Assembly: GCF_003989825.1 (NCBI RefSeq)
Contig: NZ_RZHE01000007.1
Location: 149,176-213,175, forward strand
Direction: 5' to 3'
DNA length: 64,000 nt
Source of the DNA: Vreelandella populi
GTDB taxonomy: Bacteria > Pseudomonadota > Gammaproteobacteria > Pseudomonadales > Halomonadaceae
The notes under the pieces were generated by a model. It worked only from the letters and a program-made list of their open reading frames with translations. It ran no database searches and was not told the origin of the DNA. Numbering within the stretch: position 1 is the stretch's first letter; every line of letters begins with the position of its first letter. Made by a program: the position numbers and the translations under genes. This document shows positions 49,503 to 58,184 of the stretch, piece after piece.

Positions 49503-51131
49503 GGGCGCGTTAAGATCATGATCCGATACTTTCAGGCCGGCTTGGTTGCTGGCACTTGAACGCTCAGGTTGATACCCCACCCGAAAGCCACCCCAGTGTT
49601 TGCCATGGATATAAATAGGCACGGAGAGATCATGCATGATCTCTCCGGTATCGCGCTTATAGGTTTGCAGCAGCAGCGGTTTGGTATGCGTGCCGCAACG
49701 ATTCCCCGTTGTATCATCAAAAATACGCTTGCTGCGGCAATATTTCAGGTCGTGCTGGTAATCACCGGTAGGCTGCTGACTGACGGCAGCGTTGTGGGTA
49801 GGTACATAGCCATGACGATCACAGACGATGGCATAACTCAGCCCATACTGTGTCAATAGTGGTTCCTGCAGGTCGGGTAGGTGCTTGTCGGTGAACGCAT
49901 CAAAACCGGTACGATACAGGGGCGGTTGGGTATCCGGTATTGCTTTAAAATCCGGTTCAAAGAGTGCCGATGCGGTTAGATCGCCGCGTGCGATGGCTTT
50001 TTCAAACAACTTGCCTATTTCGTCAGCTGCCTGACGGGCCGCATTAAATACCTGTTGATGTCGCCCTTGAAGCCGTTGTTGGGCAAGCTCCCCATCCACA
50101 CCCTCGGCCGCTTCCATCAGCGCCAGCGCCTGTGCGGCCAAGTCATGCATGTTACGCGTGCCTTCATCCACATCCATTTCCAGCTGGTGCAAACTATCAG
50201 CAACGGTTTGGCTGTGCGCTTTGGTGCTGGCCATTGATTTGGCAACACCGGTAATTTCGCGCTGCACCTGATCAAACTCACGGGTGATCGTACCGAGGCT
50301 CTCGCCGACCTGATGCATGCCTTGAGAGCGTTCACGGATGCGCGCCATTAACGAACCCATTGTCATAACAACCTGCTGCCCGCTTTGGTGCATATCCTTC
50401 ACCAGCAACTCAACGCTTTGGGTAGCGGTTGATGTTTTCAGGGCCAGACTGCGCACTTCCCCAGCAACGACGGCAAACCCTCGCCCATGTTCACCGGCCC
50501 TGACCGCTTCAATAGAGGCATTGAGCGACAGTAGATGGGTTTGTTCGGCAATACCTTCGATCATTGAAGTGACGTTACGCACCCGCTCAATCTTTTCATT
50601 AAGTGCCGTCAGCATTTCCAGCGCTTGGTCTGAACGCTCGGCCACATCACTCATATCGCAAATGATATCTGCCAGTTCGTCACAATTATGATGACCAGCC
50701 TGGCGAGCGCTTTCGGCAAGCGAAGCCACTTGGCTTGCGCTGGCACTTACCTGCAGGATAGCGGTATTGATAGCGCTCATGCTTGATGAGGCTTCCCGCG
50801 CCATGGTTTCCTGCTTGGCTAGGCGCTGATCCATCAGGTCAGCGTAGTGAGACACCTCGGCCGAGGCTATGGCCGTACTGCTGGCACGCTTCATTAACCG
50901 GTATGCCATGGCTTTGAGCGAAGCATAGTCGCGAAGCGGTTTAAATCCACGAACCCTGCCCAGGCGCTGCTGGTCTGCCATGTAAATACCCAACAGGGTA
51001 TTACCGATAAAACCCGCCCCTGCCAAACTGGCAGAGATAAGCGCAAGATACTTCAAGGCATTTGTCTGAGATACCAGCTCAACTGCTAACCCCAGCAATA
51101 CGAAAGGCACTAGTAAGCCAAGCAGCCGCAT
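49476..51131 (-). CDS. Methyl-accepting chemotaxis protein with C-terminal sensor domain
   Basis: A 551-residue chemoreceptor. Two adjacent membrane helices are at the N terminus ([40 protein letters not shown]) with almost no periplasmic loop. The signalling coiled coil is at about residues 100-330, with the conserved tip [20 protein letters not shown] then [16 protein letters not shown] cytoplasmic sensor-like domain follows at about 370-530, with [40 protein letters not shown] and [20 protein letters not shown]. So the input domain is after the signalling domain, opposite to Tar/Tsr. The Cys/His residues there could bind a metal or haem. Ligand unknown. No other chemotaxis genes are near. 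Confidence 0.88.
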   Translation of the reverse strand: MRLLGLLVPFVLLGLAVELVSQTNALKYLALISASLAGAGFIGNTLLGIYMADQQRLGRVRGFKPLRDYASLKAMAYRLMKRASSTAIASAEVSHYADLMDQRLAKQETMAREASSSMSAINTAILQVSASASQVASLAESARQAGHHNCDELADIICDMSDVAERSDQALEMLTALNEKIERVRNVTSMIEGIAEQTHLLSLNASIEAVRAGEHGRGFAVVAGEVRSLALKTSTATQSVELLVKDMHQSGQQVVMTMGSLMARIRERSQGMHQVGESLGTITREFDQVQREITGVAKSMASTKAHSQTVADSLHQLEMDVDEGTRNMHDLAAQALALMEAAEGVDGELAQQRLQGRHQQVFNAARQAADEIGKLFEKAIARGDLTASALFEPDFKAIPDTQPPLYRTGFDAFTDKHLPDLQEPLLTQYGLSYAIVCDRHGYVPTHNAAVSQQPTGDYQHDLKYCRSKRIFDDTTGNRCGTHTKPLLLQTYKRDTGEIMHDLSVPIYIHGKHWGGFRVGYQPERSSASNQAGLKVSDHDLNAPLGNRLARA

Positions 51132-51200
51132 AGAAAATACTCTTTAGTAATTAGCGTTATTGAGTAGCGCTAGCGATATTTATAAGACATAACGTTAGGC

Positions 51201-51366
51201 TTTGTACGAAAACTGCTTGCGCTCGACCATACGGCGTTAAAAATCAGCTCGGGCGCGAGTCCGATCAAAATACTCATTTACACACGTAAACTCGTGCGCG
51301 AGCCCGGTCCGTTTTTTCGCTGATTTTTGCCTTGTCTGGCCTTCGCTCAGCGACTTTTCGTACAAA
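51201..51366. repeat. 166-bp interrupted palindromic intergenic element
   Basis: Three pairs of arms share one exact dyad centre at 51283.5: TTTGTACGAAAA/TTTTCGTACAAA (51201-51212, 51355-51366), AAAAATCAGC/GCTGATTTTT (51239-51248, 51319-51328) and TTTAC/GTAAA (51277-51281, 51286-51290). Two more local hairpins, CTCG-N4-CGAG, lie at 51248-51259 and 51291-51302. It occupies the middle of the 406-nt gap between the chemoreceptor and the SulP gene; the remaining gap shows no gene. It looks like a dispersed intergenic repeat of the MITE/BIME kind. Confidence 0.8.
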
Positions 51367-51537
51367 CCCTAGTGAGCTTAGCGGGTTAGTCGTATGAAAG
51401 AAGTAACACTTTGGGGGAAGAGAACACGGTTTTTTTAAAAGCAAACCCCGTAATCATTAAGATAACACGCTAATATAGCAATCTAACTAAAGAACTAATG
51501 GTTCTGAAAACATACTACCGCCTATGAGCTGGATTTT

Positions 51538-53238
51538 ATGCTAAAGCGCTACCTGCCTATTTTGACGTGGCTGCCGCATTACCAAAAGCGTTTACTGGGC
51601 GCTGACCTGCTGGCGGGATTGATTGTGACGATCATGGTGATTCCACAGTCGCTAGCTTATGCATTGCTGGCGGGGTTACCTGCCGTAGTAGGTCTTTATG
51701 CCAGTATTCTGCCGCAACTTCTTTATAGCCTGCTGGGAACCAGCCGCACGCTTGCCGTTGGGCCAGTGGCCATTATTGCACTCATGACAGGGGCAGCACT
51801 TTCATCGGTTGCCCAACCCGGCTCAACGCTGTATCTGGAAGCGGCGCTGATTCTCTCGTTACTCTCGGGTTTTATTCTGGTGGTGATGGGCGTATTGAAA
51901 ATGGGCTTTTTTAGCAACTTCTTAAGCCATCCAGTCATTTCGGGTTTTTTGACCGCTTCCGGCATACTCATCGCCGTGAGCCAGTTAGGTAGCCTGCTGG
52001 GCATCTCCAGCAGCGGCTTTACACTAATTGAACGATTTAGAACGTTGATACCCAATCTACCGACCTTGAATGCCTACACAATGGTAATTGGTGTTGGCAC
52101 ACTGCTGTTTCTGGTTGGCATGCGCCTTTATGGTAAACGAGCCCTAACAGGACTCGGTATGCCAGGCGCCGTTACCGATTTAATAATTAAGGCAGGGCCT
52201 GTTTTTGCAGTTATTGTCACTACGCTTGTCACCTGGCATTGGCAGTTGGCCGATTCAGGCGTCGCCGTCGTTGGCTCCTTACCAAGCGGCCTGCCAGCCT
52301 TCAGCTTTCCTTGGGGAAATGCCTCACTTTGGCAAGCGTTACTGATCCCTGCCCTACTGATAAGTCTGGTCGGCTTTGTTGAATCGGTATCCATGGGTCA
52401 GATGCTGGCCGCCAAGCGGCGCCAGCGCATTTCGCCCAATCAGGAGTTGATTGGCTTGGGAGCGGCGAACCTGGCAGCCGGCTTCACTAGCGGAATGCCG
52501 GTTACCGGTGGCCTGTCACGTACCGTTATCAATTACGACGCGGGTGCGCAGACACCAGCGGCTGGCGCCTTTGCAGCGCTAGGCATCGCATTGGTAACGA
52601 TGTCATTTACCGGTTGGCTTTATTATCTGCCCATCGCCACGCTGGCTGCGACGATCACTGTTTCCATCCTGACGCTGGTGGATATTCCCATGCTTTATCA
52701 GACCTGGCGCTATTCGCGTAGCGATTTTGCGGCGATGGCCGTCACCATATTGCTTACCCTGATAGAGGGAATCGAGGCTGGTCTTATCGGTGGTGTTACG
52801 CTGTCGATTGCACTATTTCTGTACCGCACCAGCCGCCCGCATAGCGCGGTGGTTGGCCGGGTACCCGATACGGAACACTTTCGTAACACCGCTCGCCATG
52901 ATGTGGAAACCGTCAGTAATGTCGCCTTGCTGCGTATTGATGAAAGCCTCTATTTTGCCAACGCCCGCTACCTGGAAGATACCGTTTACAACCTGGTGGC
53001 AAGTCATCCTGAGCTTGAGCACGTGGTGCTTATTTGCTCAGCGGTCAACCTGATTGATGCGTCAGCGCTTGAAAGCCTGGATGCCATCAATGCTCGGTTG
53101 AAAGACTCCAATGTAAAACTGCATTTATCCGAAGTGAAAGGGCCGGTAATGGATCGACTCAAGAAAAGCGATTTTCTGGATAGTCTGACCGGTCGCGTAT
53201 TTCTGAGTACTTATGCAGCATGGCGGGAATTCTCCTGA
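51538..53238 (+). CDS. SulP-family anion transporter with STAS domain
   Basis: A 566-residue protein. Residues 1-420 have about 14 membrane segments of the SLC26/SulP type: LLGADLLAGLIVTIMVIPQS then LAYALLAGLPAVVGLYASIL, GTSRTLAVGPVAIIALMTGA, and ELIGLGAANLAAGFTSGMPV with VTGGLSRTVINYDAGAQTP. Residues about 450-560 form a cytoplasmic STAS domain (VALLRIDESLYFANARYLED, HVVLICSAVNLIDASALESL). Bacterial members move sulfate, bicarbonate or dicarboxylates; substrate cannot be told. A stand-alone gene ending at a strong terminator. Confidence 0.92.
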   Translation: MLKRYLPILTWLPHYQKRLLGADLLAGLIVTIMVIPQSLAYALLAGLPAVVGLYASILPQLLYSLLGTSRTLAVGPVAIIALMTGAALSSVAQPGSTLYLEAALILSLLSGFILVVMGVLKMGFFSNFLSHPVISGFLTASGILIAVSQLGSLLGISSSGFTLIERFRTLIPNLPTLNAYTMVIGVGTLLFLVGMRLYGKRALTGLGMPGAVTDLIIKAGPVFAVIVTTLVTWHWQLADSGVAVVGSLPSGLPAFSFPWGNASLWQALLIPALLISLVGFVESVSMGQMLAAKRRQRISPNQELIGLGAANLAAGFTSGMPVTGGLSRTVINYDAGAQTPAAGAFAALGIALVTMSFTGWLYYLPIATLAATITVSILTLVDIPMLYQTWRYSRSDFAAMAVTILLTLIEGIEAGLIGGVTLSIALFLYRTSRPHSAVVGRVPDTEHFRNTARHDVETVSNVALLRIDESLYFANARYLEDTVYNLVASHPELEHVVLICSAVNLIDASALESLDAINARLKDSNVKLHLSEVKGPVMDRLKKSDFLDSLTGRVFLSTYAAWREFS

Positions 53239-53261
53239 CAAGCTTCAATCTTGTTTTGTTT

Positions 53262-53289
53262 AAAAACCAAGCCATGGCTTGGTTTTTTT
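53262..53289 (+). terminator. Strong terminator after the SulP gene
   Basis: AAAAACCAAGCC (53262-53273) and GGCTTGGTTTTTTT (53276-53289) form a stem of nine or more base pairs with a 2-nt centre, followed by T residues. The symmetrical A and T runs could allow termination in both directions. Confidence 0.88.
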
Positions 53290-53331
53290 ATGCCTGTCTA
53301 TGGCTCATGAAGAAAGCCACTGATAACGGCA

Positions 53332-53361
53332 TTGACAGCCACCCAGAGGCATCACTACTAT
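53332..53361 (+). promoter_or_regulatory. Sigma-70 promoter of the TAXI-TRAP/acyl-CoA operon
   Basis: TTGACA (53332-53337) matches the -35 consensus fully; TACTAT (53356-53361) is at 18-nt spacing and matches four of six -10 positions. The transcript would start near 53368, about 90 nt before the binding protein gene. Confidence 0.6.
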
Positions 53362-53459
53362 CACCTGACCACTTAGTAAAACGCAATACCGCATAGCAAA
53401 ACACAAAGTAACGAAATGTAACTTTTAATGTATTACAACCACAATAAAGGAGCATCCAA

Positions 53460-54620
53460 ATGCGTCCGTTCGCTCATCGCCTACTCATTGCCGCGTTGCC
53501 ACTATCACTACTTGGCGCAGCGGTAAGTCACGCCAATGACGTTGAACTGCCTTCTACCATGGCATGGACCGCCTACGGCACTAATTCCAGCGGTTATTCA
53601 CAAGCCGTCGCCATCGGAAACATGCTGCAGAATAAATACGGCTCGTCAGTGCGTATCCTGCCTGGCGACAATGATGTATCCCGCATGACACCGTTAAAGC
53701 AGGGCCGTGTTGACCTGTGTGCCTGTGGGATTGCCAGCTATTACGGCGCTGAAGGCGTAATGATGTTTGCCGACCGCGATTGGGGCCCTCAGCCGCTGCG
53801 CGTAATTACCACCTCCACTGCCTCCTTTGGTCTTTCGCTTGCGGTTGCAGGAGATCTGGATGTTGAAACACCTGCTGACCTGGCAGGTAAACGTATTGCG
53901 TATATTCGTGGCGACGATGCGCTTAATAAAGGCACCGAGGCGTATCTGGCCTTTGGCGGACTGACCTGGGACGACGTTGAACGGGTCGATTATCCCGGTT
54001 ATGGGCGCTCTTTTGACGGCATTATTGCAGGCGATGTGGATGCCTCTTTTACCACTACTGTTACTCCACCAGCCCAGCAGCTTGCTAGTAGCCCCAGGGG
54101 TGTTAGCTGGCCAGTTCTGGACCCCAATGATGAGGCGGGCTGGGAGCGTATGGCCGCCGTTGCCCCCTACTTTCGTCCGCACGAGGTGACCGCAGGTGCC
54201 GGCGATATTAGTCCCGACAACCCGCTGGCCAGTGCAAGCTACCCTTACCCCATCGTGGTCGCCAATCAGGATCTAGAAGACAACGTCGCCTACGGCCTGA
54301 TCAAGGCACTGCAGGAGAACTACGACGACTACAAGGATAATGCCCCCGGCGCCAACGGCTACGCACTGGAGTACCAGGATTTACAGTGGGTCGTACCGTT
54401 TCACGATGCAGTAGTGGAGTATTACAAAGAGGTCGATGTGTGGACCGATGAAATGCAGGCACATCAGGACCAGCTTGTAGCGCGCCAGGACGTGTTGCTA
54501 ACTGCCTGGGAAGACTTCATGCAGGATGCGCCCAGTGATGATGAGGCATTTACTGCTGAGTGGATGGAAGCTCGGGCGATAGCGCTAAGCGATGCCGGTT
54601 TCGAACCGATCTTCGAGTAA
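53460..54620 (+). CDS. TAXI-family TRAP transporter solute-binding protein
   Basis: A 386-residue periplasmic protein with AAAGGAG before the ATG and a signal peptide (LLIAALPLSLLGAAVSHA-ND). MAWTAYGTNSSGYSQAVAIG, then MLQNKYGSSVRILPGDNDVS and GRVDLCACGIASYYGAEGVM match the TAXI (TRAP-associated extracellular immunogenic) family, as does DLAGKRIAYIRGDDALNKGT. It binds the substrate and passes it to the fused permease encoded next. The ligand is unknown; the following acyl-CoA genes suggest an organic acid. A perfect 8-bp hairpin lies between this gene and the permease. Confidence 0.9.
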   Translation: MRPFAHRLLIAALPLSLLGAAVSHANDVELPSTMAWTAYGTNSSGYSQAVAIGNMLQNKYGSSVRILPGDNDVSRMTPLKQGRVDLCACGIASYYGAEGVMMFADRDWGPQPLRVITTSTASFGLSLAVAGDLDVETPADLAGKRIAYIRGDDALNKGTEAYLAFGGLTWDDVERVDYPGYGRSFDGIIAGDVDASFTTTVTPPAQQLASSPRGVSWPVLDPNDEAGWERMAAVAPYFRPHEVTAGAGDISPDNPLASASYPYPIVVANQDLEDNVAYGLIKALQENYDDYKDNAPGANGYALEYQDLQWVVPFHDAVVEYYKEVDVWTDEMQAHQDQLVARQDVLLTAWEDFMQDAPSDDEAFTAEWMEARAIALSDAGFEPIFE

Positions 54621-54628
54621 GACGCCAC

Positions 54629-54648
54629 GGGGCGGCATTCGCCGCCCC
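54629..54648 (+). other. Intercistronic hairpin between TAXI protein and permease genes
   Basis: GGGGCGGC (54629-54636) pairs with GCCGCCCC (54641-54648) around ATTC, without a T run. Hairpins in this position often keep binding-protein mRNA stable and its level above that of the permease. Confidence 0.6.
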
Positions 54649-54692
54649 TCCTGCTGATTGATGCATCTTTCCTTGACCATAGATATCTTGCC

Positions 54693-56702
54693 ATGACTAC
54701 AGATACTTCACCTGCCAGCAATCAGCAGGTTAAAGAAAAGATCAGCCAAATTCGCAAGCTCCCTGCCGCGCTGCGTTGGGTACCTGCGTCTGTCACCGTT
54801 ATTTTAATACTGATGACGCTGGACTACCTGTTCAACCTGGGCTTGCTGACCTTTGTGACAGGACTTGAAACACAGTTCTATTACGCCGTTGTGGCCCTAC
54901 TGCTGCCACTGGTGTTTTTACTCTGGCCCATGCGAAACCATCAGCAAGAGCAGCCTATCCCCTGGTACGACTACGTATTGAGCGCCATCACGTTAATCGT
55001 TGGCGGCTACTTTGTGTATAACGCGGTGCCCATCCTGGAACGTGGCTGGGCCTTTTCTGCACCGGATATCGCCATTTACGCAAGCTATGCCTATTGGGTA
55101 TTGATCATTGAAGCGGCTCGCCGGGCAGGCGGTTTACCGATTGCGATTATCGCCGGCGTATTCTCGCTCTATCCGCTAGTAGCCGACATTGTTCCGGGGC
55201 CTATTCAAGCGTTTCCCTCCACCCTCGAACAGACCGCCATGTATCACACCATGAGCACGGAAAGCATCATGGGGGTGCCGCTGCAGGCGTTTGCGGGCCT
55301 GGTCATCGGCTTTTTGGTATTTGGCGTTGTACTGCAAAAAAGTGGCGGCGGAAAATTTTTCATTAACCTGGCATTTGCGCTGCTGGGCCATGTTCGGGGC
55401 GGCCCAGCCAAAGTATCGATTTTTTCCAGCGGGCTGATGGGCTCCATGAGCGGTAGCGTCATCAGTAACGTGTTAACCACCGGCGTTCTCTCGATCCCGG
55501 CCATGCGCCGTATCGGCATGAGCCGTTCCTTTGCAGGCGGTGTGGAAGCCTGCGCTTCTACGGGGGGTGTGTTAATGCCTCCTGTCATGGGCGCTACCGC
55601 GTTTGTCATGGCGATGTTTCTGGATATTCCTTATTCGGCAGTCGCCCTTGCCGCGGTTATTCCCTCAGTCCTTTATTTCCTGGGGCTGTTTATCCAGATC
55701 GATGCCTACGCCGCGCGTCATGATATCAAGGGTTTGCCTGCCATTGAGCTGCCTTCGCTGAAGCAAACACTCAAAGAGGGCTGGTACTTTATTTTTGTCT
55801 TCGCGTTACTGGTATGGATGCTGCTAATCATGCAGCGCGAGGCCGTAGCACCTTTTTATGCCACGGCCCTTTTACTGGTGCTTAACCAACTTTCCAAACA
55901 CAACCGCTGGGGCTGGGCGGACGTCGCCGATACGCTCTCGTCAGCGGCGAAGCTGTTCGCCGAACTTATCGCGATTCTGGCGGGCGTGGGCATGCTGGTC
56001 GGCGCGCTTTCAATGACCGGCCTTTCCGGCACTATTGCCAACGATTTCATCAATATTGCAGGTGGTAGTGTGCCGCTGCTGCTGATTATGGGTGCGGTGA
56101 CCAGCTTTGTGCTGGGTATTGGCATGACCGTGACCGCAGCGTATATCTTTCTGGCCGTAGCACTGGCACCTGCGTTGATTCAAGGCGGCGGCCTGGACCC
56201 CATGGCCGTTCACATGTTCATCCTTTATTGGGGCATGTTGAGCTTTATTACGCCCCCGGTGGCGCTGGGTGCTTTTGCGGCCGCGACCGTCGCGGGTGCC
56301 CGTCCCATGGCAACCGGCCTGCAGGCAATGCGTCTGGGTAGCGTAATCTACTTTATTCCTTTCCTGTTCGTGCTCAACCCAGCGCTGATCATGCAAGGTG
56401 CGCCGTTGATGATAGTCGCCGTATTCATTCAAGCGGTGATAGGCATCATTCTGTTTGCCTCTGCCATGCAGGGCTACCTGATGGGGGTGGGGAGACTGGG
56501 TTATGGCGCCCTGCAGGAGATCGTTATTCGTGGGCTGGTACTGATAGCAGGCCTGCTACTGGCGCTTCCGGGTGGAGGGATGGTGCCATTTAGCCAGTGG
56601 GAGTTAGTTGGCCTAGCCGTTGCTGCACTGATACCCGGCGTCCTTCTGGCACGTTGGAGCCAGCGTCATCATCAGCGCTCGCATAATGCCTCCGTTGCCT
56701 AA
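54693..56702 (+). CDS. TRAP transporter fused permease (DctQM type)
   Basis: A 669-residue membrane protein. The N-terminal 180 residues hold the small (4-helix) part; the rest is the large DctM-like permease with a dozen or more helices. Marks are VFGVVLQKSGGGKFFINLAF, SGSVISNVLTTGVLSIPAMR, EACASTGGVLMPPVMGATAF and FILYWGMLSFITPPVALGAF, all typical of fused TRAP permeases that work with TAXI proteins. Such carriers use a Na+ or H+ gradient for high-affinity uptake. Part of the same operon as the binding protein (72-nt gap) and, 42 nt later, the acyl-CoA genes. Confidence 0.93.
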   Translation: MTTDTSPASNQQVKEKISQIRKLPAALRWVPASVTVILILMTLDYLFNLGLLTFVTGLETQFYYAVVALLLPLVFLLWPMRNHQQEQPIPWYDYVLSAITLIVGGYFVYNAVPILERGWAFSAPDIAIYASYAYWVLIIEAARRAGGLPIAIIAGVFSLYPLVADIVPGPIQAFPSTLEQTAMYHTMSTESIMGVPLQAFAGLVIGFLVFGVVLQKSGGGKFFINLAFALLGHVRGGPAKVSIFSSGLMGSMSGSVISNVLTTGVLSIPAMRRIGMSRSFAGGVEACASTGGVLMPPVMGATAFVMAMFLDIPYSAVALAAVIPSVLYFLGLFIQIDAYAARHDIKGLPAIELPSLKQTLKEGWYFIFVFALLVWMLLIMQREAVAPFYATALLLVLNQLSKHNRWGWADVADTLSSAAKLFAELIAILAGVGMLVGALSMTGLSGTIANDFINIAGGSVPLLLIMGAVTSFVLGIGMTVTAAYIFLAVALAPALIQGGGLDPMAVHMFILYWGMLSFITPPVALGAFAAATVAGARPMATGLQAMRLGSVIYFIPFLFVLNPALIMQGAPLMIVAVFIQAVIGIILFASAMQGYLMGVGRLGYGALQEIVIRGLVLIAGLLLALPGGGMVPFSQWELVGLAVAALIPGVLLARWSQRHHQRSHNASVA

Positions 56703-56744
56703 CTATCATACAAACTCGATCATACAAACTATGAGAGACTCACT

Positions 56745-58184
56745 ATGTCCGTTCATTATCAGCGTCATGGCAATATAGGCGTTATTCAAATCACCAATCC
56801 GCCAGTCAACGCCCTGAGCCACGCCGTACGCAGCGGCCTGGTTAACGCACTTGAAGAGGGCATCGCCGACACTGAAGCTGACGCACTGGTGGTGCTCGCA
56901 GAGGGCCGTACATTCATTGCCGGCGCGGATATTCGTGAGTTTGGCAAGCCTCCACAAGCACCTTTGCTACCCGATGTGATTACGCAACTGGAAGCCTGCC
57001 CCAAACCGCTCATTGCTGCCCTGCACGGAACAGCTTTGGGTGGTGGCCTGGAGGTAGCGTTGGGCTGCCATTATCGGGTTGCTCTGCCAGGTACCCGCGT
57101 AGGGCTGCCAGAGGTCAAGCTTGGCCTGCTGCCGGGCGCGGGCGGCACCCAGCGGCTACCGCGCCTGACAGGTGTCGAGCGCGCATTGGAAATGATTACC
57201 AGCGGGAGATTTGTCGAAGCAGAGGAAGCGCTTGAGGCAGGGGTCATTGATGCTATTAGCTCTGCCTCGACACCGCTGGAAGCAGGCCTGGCGGTGGCCA
57301 AGGAAATACTGGCGGGTAATCAAACGCCACGTATTACGGGCAAGCTGCCTGCACCAGCGGCTAATCCTCGCGCGATAGCGTCAACGCTTAAGCAACTCAA
57401 TCAACAATCGTCTGAGCTTTTCTCACCGTTTCGCATTATCGAGGCGATCGAGGCTTGCGTAACCTCCGACACGCTTCAGGAAGGCCTGCGCCGCGAGCGC
57501 GAGCTGTTTCTGGCCTGCATGGACTCCCCCCAGCGCGCCGGGCTTATTCATCTCTTTTTTGCCGCACGCAACCCGCATGTGATACCTGGCATCGAAAACG
57601 CCAGCGCGTTTCACCATGTCGCTCTCATCGGCGAGCATCCCCTATTCGAGCGCCTGAAAAAAGCGGCCCAACGGGCAGGGACTACCCTCACCAGCGAGCA
57701 AAGTGATGCTACCGAGCTATGTTTGCTGGCACCAAATGCCACTATACAGGCTAACGCTGGCTGCGCTGTGGTTGCACTCAAGGAAGTCGGTACAGATAAC
57801 GATAGCGATACCCCACTACGCCTCGTCATCGCGGCCAACGACAGCCTAGTTGAGCTTACCAAAATAAGTGCCGAGCCACTTGTTCAACAGCGCGCAGCCC
57901 TCACCCTCAAGGCCCTGCGTTTAAACGTGGTGGTCAGCCAACAGCAAAGCTTAATGGAGACAATGCACGCTGCCCTTCAGCAATCTTCAGCCAGTGAAGC
58001 GCGCTCTTCTATGGAACAGGCGAGCTTGCGTATTGCACAGGAAGGCTTTTGCTACCGTGAAAGCGATATTGATCTGCTGGCCGTTGAAGTACTGGGCTAC
58101 CCGCGGCATCTAGGTGGGCCACATCGTCAGGCCACGCTCATGGACACCTCCCTGCCGGCTGCACGCCAGGAGGCATCCCCATGA
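56745..58184 (+). CDS. Enoyl-CoA hydratase fused to a degenerate 3-hydroxyacyl-CoA dehydrogenase half (FadJ/PimF-like)
   Basis: A 479-residue protein. Residues 1-190 are a complete crotonase domain: GRTFIAGADIREFGKPPQAP, HGTALGGGLEVALGCHYRVA and TRVGLPEVKLGLLPGAGGTQ, with both catalytic Glu positions. The next 110 residues match the linker of FadB/FadJ multifunctional proteins. From about 295 a dehydrogenase half should follow, but the NAD loop (GxGxxG) is missing; the region SAFHHVALIGEHPLFERLKK is only a remnant. The end, YRESDIDLLAVEVLGYPRHL then GGPHRQA, still matches the FadJ C-terminal domain. About 220 residues are lost compared with the roughly 700-residue family. It probably keeps hydratase activity only. 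Overlaps the next gene by 4 nt. Confidence 0.85.
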   Translation: MSVHYQRHGNIGVIQITNPPVNALSHAVRSGLVNALEEGIADTEADALVVLAEGRTFIAGADIREFGKPPQAPLLPDVITQLEACPKPLIAALHGTALGGGLEVALGCHYRVALPGTRVGLPEVKLGLLPGAGGTQRLPRLTGVERALEMITSGRFVEAEEALEAGVIDAISSASTPLEAGLAVAKEILAGNQTPRITGKLPAPAANPRAIASTLKQLNQQSSELFSPFRIIEAIEACVTSDTLQEGLRRERELFLACMDSPQRAGLIHLFFAARNPHVIPGIENASAFHHVALIGEHPLFERLKKAAQRAGTTLTSEQSDATELCLLAPNATIQANAGCAVVALKEVGTDNDSDTPLRLVIAANDSLVELTKISAEPLVQQRAALTLKALRLNVVVSQQQSLMETMHAALQQSSASEARSSMEQASLRIAQEGFCYRESDIDLLAVEVLGYPRHLGGPHRQATLMDTSLPAARQEASP

